A stretch of 64,000 nt of DNA from Pseudopedobacter sp038243635 (lineage in GTDB: Bacteria > Bacteroidota > Bacteroidia > Sphingobacteriales > Sphingobacteriaceae): NCBI GenBank assembly GCA_038243635.1, contig JBBSQW010000018.1:17459-81458 (forward strand). The letters are read 5' to 3'. This document shows positions 59,599 through 64,000 of the stretch, in pieces. Under the pieces are notes generated by a model. It saw only the letters and a program-made list of their open reading frames with translations, was not told the DNA's origin and ran no database searches. The first letter of the stretch is position 1. Each line of letters opens with the position of its first letter. Both the position numbers and the translations under genes were made by a program.

Positions 59599-62500
59599 GT
59601 GAGGAAACAAATAGGTGCGCTAAAGTTTAACCCAAATACCGCACTTTCCACGTTGCTGTTTGCCGTATTTTTCGCTTTCAACCTCAGTTTAGCAGAAGCT
59701 CAAGTCTGCGGAACTTCAGGATTAGACGGGCCACAAAATGCAATTCCTCCTATAAATACTTATTTTCCTTTAGCAGCTCACACTACTTTAATAACTGGTA
59801 GTAAAAGCATTACTTTAAGTGCAGTGCCGCCAGATGATGTAAATAACAATTTAAGTTACGGTATAACACCTATAAAATCTGGAGATTTAATCCTCATTAT
59901 TCAAATGCAGGATGCCAAATTTAATTTTTCTAATAGCAATATATATGGAAGCGGACTTAATAATAGCGGACCGGACAATTTAGGCGGAACAGGTTACACC
60001 TCAATAGGTAATTCTGGAAAGTTCGAATATGTAGTTGCTACAAGTAACGTTGGTCTAGCCGGCGGGGTATTGACATTTAGAGGCGGTGGTGCTGGGAATG
60101 GATGCGTAAACACTTACATCAACGCTGATGCTAACGCGGGTAGTGGGCAAAAGAGGTTTCAGGTAGTTAGAGTTCCACAATATTCAACGCTTGTTTTAAC
60201 AAGTAACCTTACTACACCTCCATATAATGGAAATGTAGGTGGCATTATTGCTTTTGATGTTGCCGGAACTATGAAATTTAACGGTTTCGAAATTGATGCT
60301 TCTGAACGTGGGTTTAGAGGTGGTTATGGGCCAGTTGCGGTATCAAATGCAAACAATTCAACACTTTACGTTGCATTATCAAGCGCTAATAAATCGGTTG
60401 GAAAAGGAGAAGGAATTGCGGGTACGCCTCGATATATGTGGGATGGCTTTAAGCAGGTGGACAATCTAGCGGAAGGGTTGCACGGCGGGTCTTATGGGCG
60501 AGGAGCGCCAGCAAATGCCGGCGGCGCCGGCAATGACCATAATGCGGGCGGTGGAGGTGGTGGAAATGGCGGTTTTGGCGGACTCGGCGGCATGGGATGG
60601 CAAGGCGATGGTGGAGCTATTTCTCCTGAAACTGGTGGTGGCAGGCCCGGGTATAGTTTGCCAACTAATCCTTCTACGCTAATTATGGGCGGTGGAGGTG
60701 GTGGTGGTGATGCCAACAACGCGACTACTGGAGTTAAAGGAGGTGTTGGTGGAGGGATAATTTTAATCAATGTTGAAAAAATCGACGGAAGTGGTGTAAT
60801 CAAATCGAATGGCGGGATTGGACAAGCCGGGGCTTTTGGTGCCGCTCCAGACGGTGCTGGTGGGGGAGGTGCAGGTGGAACAATTTTTATTCGTTCGGTA
60901 AGTCCAAGTTTCACGGCGATTTTAACATTAGAGGCGAAAGGCGGTAGAGGTGGGCATACTGAAAATGATAATAATAATGAACACGGACCGGGAGGCGGTG
61001 GTGGTGGTGGTGTGATCTACGCCCAAGTTCAAGGTGCAGCTATTACTCCCAATATAGAAAAAGGTAGTTCTGGAAAAGCTAATTCGGGATCAGGTATTAG
61101 TCATGGCGCTATGGATGGAACAGGCGGCGTAGTAAAGTATTTTGCTACTTCAGACCTTCCTCCACACTTACAGGGCGGCGGTTCTATATGTTACCCGGAG
61201 TTAACAGTTACTTTAAATGAAATTAACGCTGGTTCTGCAGGAATTAGAGGTGCAGGAGCTACAGCAGAGTATAAATTAAAAGTCTACAATGATCCAACAG
61301 GTGGGAACGCAGGTGATGTGCGTATTGATTTTCAATTACCTTATGGTTTTAGCCTAACAAATGTAACCGAGTTTTTAAGTGGAGATGTAGCAAGTTCGTC
61401 GCCTCTTTCTTTTACATCAGGAGCAACAGGAAAAATGAATTTCGGAGCTTATAATATTTCTCCTGGTGATTTTGTAGAATTAACAATCAAGGTTAACATC
61501 GCTAATAATGTTCCAACAGGGATTTACCACGCAAGTGCCCAAGCTACCTATTTAGATCCTACAAGAACCAGTGCAGACCCAATAAGAAAAGTTACCGCTA
61601 AAACAGAAAATTTTACAGGTATTAACACAAATTACGAGACTGGTGCTGGCCTTGATGTAGTAGGTTCCAACTATAATGGAAATCTGAGTACACGCATTAC
61701 CGAAGACGTATATATTAATGCTTCTGCGGTTGCAGGCGAATGTAGCGCTATTATTGATGGGGGTTTCGAAACTGTACCAGAAGGTGTTTACGATGCTCCG
61801 GATTATTCGGGATATTGGAGGGTTGCAAATATCAGTGACAAAGTAGGGATTGTTGGTCAGGATGGTCTGCAAGGTGCTTTAATCAGAAACAATGCGACAG
61901 ATAAATTTTCACTGCAACAAAAGCTAGGGTATATAAAGCCTTCATCAGAATATACACTTGTATTTAACTACCGAAACTGGACAGAAGAGCCTTGTAGTAG
62001 TTTAGAAAATCCAAAAATAAGAATTGAGATATTAGATGCTGCGGACAATTCAATATTAACTATTTCACCTGATTTTATTTCTCAAATTTCCCCCAGCGTA
62101 GGAGTGGTAAATTTCACTACCTCAACAAATACACAAGCTGTTATTTTAAGAGTTGTTGACGCTGGTTCTCTTGCTTCAGCTTGTGGTACATTCGTAGATG
62201 ATTTTAATATTAGCTCTCCACTTTCTATTCAATTAGGTGAAGAAGATGTTAAATGTTTTGGAGGAATCGATGGAAGATTAATAATCACTACGCTAATAGG
62301 TGCGGCTGGGCCATACAAAATTTCTTATTCAAAAAATAACGGTACAACTTTTTCTAACCCAGAAGATACAGGTATAATTACTGTCAATAATCCCTTTGAG
62401 ATCAATAATTTAAAAGCTGGGAACTATGTTTTAAAGATTGTGGATGAAAATGGTTGTGAAAATAAGCGTGATTTTTCGATAGCTGAACCTCTAGAACTTA

Positions 62501-64000
62501 AACTTACCGCCTCGAGTACTGTCATTGTATGTAACGGGGGTTTTTCAACAGTTACGCTAACTGCTGTTGAAGGAACTTTCCCTTATCGCTTTAGTTTAAA
62601 TGGCGTTGATTATCAAAACCAAAACACCTTCCCTAACCTAACTAAAGGAGATTATACTTTTTATGTGAAAGATGCCAATGAATGTCTTACACAAGTGAAA
62701 ATTAAGATTACGGAGCCTAATCTAATAAAAGTCGAGGCTGATGTTAGTGAAATTTCATGTTTTGGAGGAAAAGCGAAAGTTAAACTAACAGCAATCGGAG
62801 GCACAGGCGATTTCGAATATAGTATGGACGGATTAACTTTTCAAGCTTCACATATTTTCAACGATGTCCCTCCAGGCCCTCAGAATTTTGTTGCGAGAGA
62901 CGAAAACGAGTGCATACAATCTCTATTGGTTGATATTATAGAACCCATCAAATTAGAACTAACTGCAGATAATACAGCAATCAACTGCAGGGGCGGAACT
63001 TCAACGGTTACCTTAACTTCAACTGGCGGAACGGGGACTCATACCTATAGCAAAGACGGAACAACTTTCCAGTCCGAAAACACTTTCGATACCTTACTCG
63101 CAGGTACTCATAGTTTTGTAGTAAAGGATGCAAATGGCTGCGAAACATTGGCCAATATCATTATTGGAGAGCCCGATGTGCTGGAGCTGAGTGGAGACTA
63201 TACAGCAATTAAATGTAACGTTGGAACAACAAAAATTACCTTAACGGCTAAAGGCGGAAAAGGACTTCATACCTTTAGTAAAGACAACGGTGCATTCCAG
63301 CCCGAGAATACCTTTGATAACTTACCCGCGGGCACTTATAGTTTTGTGGTGAAAGATGGTAATGATTGCAAAGCGATTATTAGTGTTACCATCGGCGAGC
63401 CAGCAGCATTAAGCTTAGGAATATCAACAAAGACCGATGCAAACTGCAATAGTACTTCCACAGGAACAGTAACTGCGGGCGCAGTAACTAACACCGTTGG
63501 TGCACTAAGCTACAGCTGGAAAAACAGCAGCAATACCGAAGTTGGCACAACAGCAACAGTAAACAACCTACCAGCTGGACTTTATACGTTGACGGTAACA
63601 GACGATTGTGGTTTTTTAACAAACGCAGTAACCATCAGCGAGCCAGCAGCGTTAAGTTTAGGAATATCAACAAAGACAGATGCAAACTGCAACAACACTT
63701 CTACCGGAACAGTAACAGCGGGAGCAGTAGCCAATAGTGTTGGCACACTCAGCTACAGCTGGAAAAACAGCAACAATACAGAAGTCGGCACAACCGCTAC
63801 AGTAAACAACCTGCCAGCTGGAATTTATACGTTAACGGTAAGTGATGATTGTTTCAGCAGAACCAATACGGTCACCATTGCAGAACCAGCAGCATTAAGT
63901 TTAGCGATTTCAACAAAGAGCGACGCAACCTGCAACAACACTTCCACAGGAACAGTAACTGCAGGAGCAGTAACTAATATAGTTGGAACTATCAGCTACA
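59599..64000 (+). CDS. Giant secreted Gly-rich/SprB-repeat surface protein (3' end outside)
   Basis: At least 1467 codons, open at the window end. GTG 59599 gives a good signal peptide (MRKQIGALKFNPNTALSTLL, then cleavage near LAEAQ); ATG 59566 in the same frame is an alternative start. Residues about 280-480 are Gly-rich (AGGAGNDHNAGGGGGGNGG and similar). Then come a DUF11/CARDB-like stretch, a carbohydrate-binding-like region, and from about residue 870 repeated SprB-type units (KCFGG.., ...LKAGNYVLKIVDENGC). Such proteins are secreted by the type IX system and serve gliding or adhesion; the C-terminal sorting domain is not in view. Confidence 0.85.
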   Translation, partial: MRKQIGALKFNPNTALSTLLFAVFFAFNLSLAEAQVCGTSGLDGPQNAIPPINTYFPLAAHTTLITGSKSITLSAVPPDDVNNNLSYGITPIKSGDLILIIQMQDAKFNFSNSNIYGSGLNNSGPDNLGGTGYTSIGNSGKFEYVVATSNVGLAGGVLTFRGGGAGNGCVNTYINADANAGSGQKRFQVVRVPQYSTLVLTSNLTTPPYNGNVGGIIAFDVAGTMKFNGFEIDASERGFRGGYGPVAVSNANNSTLYVALSSANKSVGKGEGIAGTPRYMWDGFKQVDNLAEGLHGGSYGRGAPANAGGAGNDHNAGGGGGGNGGFGGLGGMGWQGDGGAISPETGGGRPGYSLPTNPSTLIMGGGGGGGDANNATTGVKGGVGGGIILINVEKIDGSGVIKSNGGIGQAGAFGAAPDGAGGGGAGGTIFIRSVSPSFTAILTLEAKGGRGGHTENDNNNEHGPGGGGGGGVIYAQVQGAAITPNIEKGSSGKANSGSGISHGAMDGTGGVVKYFATSDLPPHLQGGGSICYPELTVTLNEINAGSAGIRGAGATAEYKLKVYNDPTGGNAGDVRIDFQLPYGFSLTNVTEFLSGDVASSSPLSFTSGATGKMNFGAYNISPGDFVELTIKVNIANNVPTGIYHASAQATYLDPTRTSADPIRKVTAKTENFTGINTNYETGAGLDVVGSNYNGNLSTRITEDVYINASAVAGECSAIIDGGFETVPEGVYDAPDYSGYWRVANISDKVGIVGQDGLQGALIRNNATDKFSLQQKLGYIKPSSEYTLVFNYRNWTEEPCSSLENPKIRIEILDAADNSILTISPDFISQISPSVGVVNFTTSTNTQAVILRVVDAGSLASACGTFVDDFNISSPLSIQLGEEDVKCFGGIDGRLIITTLIGAAGPYKISYSKNNGTTFSNPEDTGIITVNNPFEINNLKAGNYVLKIVDENGCENKRDFSIAEPLELKLTASSTVIVCNGGFSTVTLTAVEGTFPYRFSLNGVDYQNQNTFPNLTKGDYTFYVKDANECLTQVKIKITEPNLIKVEADVSEISCFGGKAKVKLTAIGGTGDFEYSMDGLTFQASHIFNDVPPGPQNFVARDENECIQSLLVDIIEPIKLELTADNTAINCRGGTSTVTLTSTGGTGTHTYSKDGTTFQSENTFDTLLAGTHSFVVKDANGCETLANIIIGEPDVLELSGDYTAIKCNVGTTKITLTAKGGKGLHTFSKDNGAFQPENTFDNLPAGTYSFVVKDGNDCKAIISVTIGEPAALSLGISTKTDANCNSTSTGTVTAGAVTNTVGALSYSWKNSSNTEVGTTATVNNLPAGLYTLTVTDDCGFLTNAVTISEPAALSLGISTKTDANCNNTSTGTVTAGAVANSVGTLSYSWKNSNNTEVGTTATVNNLPAGIYTLTVSDDCFSRTNTVTIAEPAALSLAISTKSDATCNNTSTGTVTAGAVTNIVGTISY
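63403..64000. repeat. 243-bp tandem coding repeats
   Basis: Units of 243 bases (81 codons) begin at 63403, 63646 and 63889, each starting AALSL.ISTK.DA.CN and holding STGTVTAGAV and VNNLPAG. The first two are nearly identical, so recombination between units is likely. The array runs past the window end. Confidence 0.9.

Noticed and set aside
60492..60914. Pro-rich 140-codon minus-strand frame
   Set aside because: It is the antisense of the Gly-rich part of the giant surface protein (GGN codons read backwards).

Overview
The window looks like the chromosome of a Bacteroidota bacterium, most likely a Pedobacter-like member of Sphingobacteriaceae. Evidence: AT-rich DNA; many TAnnTTTG -7 promoter boxes; few strong Shine-Dalgarno sites; a long two-part IspG; a tmRNA with the tag GENNYALAA; a CrtI/CrtB/fused lycopene cyclase cluster; a SprB-repeat surface protein; and several families of short dispersed hairpin repeats. 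The species is inferred.

Layout. 1-5.5 kb: the start of a TonB-receptor-like gene, then a decayed accessory zone (PAP2 and YhcG/DUF1016 remnants, a Fic gene, an OLD-like ATPase) that ends at ssrA (5542-5936). 6.2-11.1 kb: minus-strand housekeeping (aminotransferase, acyltransferase, purM, DUF72). 11.2-11.9 kb: two broken genes, a DASS transporter fragment and a ubiquitin-like reading frame. 12.3-19.3 kb: uvrA, a RAYT transposase, nth, recA, DUF3467 and a hydrolase. 19.5-27.4 kb: ispG, a second Fic gene behind elaborate palindromes, lnt, rsmI and serS. 27.5-30.5 kb: a degraded membrane gene, a PIN toxin with a tiny partner lying between a full and a partial copy of a hemolysin-III gene, and intergenic repeats. 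30.5-36.3 kb: the carotenoid locus, with a broken methyltransferase. 36.6-40.2 kb: tRNA-Arg, adk, obg and an M48 protease lipoprotein. 40.4-41.0 kb: a broken HigBA pair.

41104-51610 is a 10.5-kb integrated element bounded by a 17-bp direct repeat that covers the start codon of ahcY. It has a tyrosine integrase, several small HTH proteins, a RecA-like helicase-type ATPase, a palindrome/iteron region that looks like a replication origin, a compact protein with family-A-polymerase-like motifs, two near mirror-image operators, and a run of eight small genes ending in an AntA-like protein. It has no capsid, tail or conjugation genes. The layout resembles a phage satellite (PICI-like) or a small replicating integrative element, and I think it is the most interesting system here.

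51.6-64 kb: ahcY, lhgO, an AAA_14/DUF4143 ATPase with palindromic operators, an ABC ATPase, a sigma factor/membrane regulator/outer-membrane-protein operon, and a very large secreted Gly-rich and SprB-repeat protein that runs off the window end.
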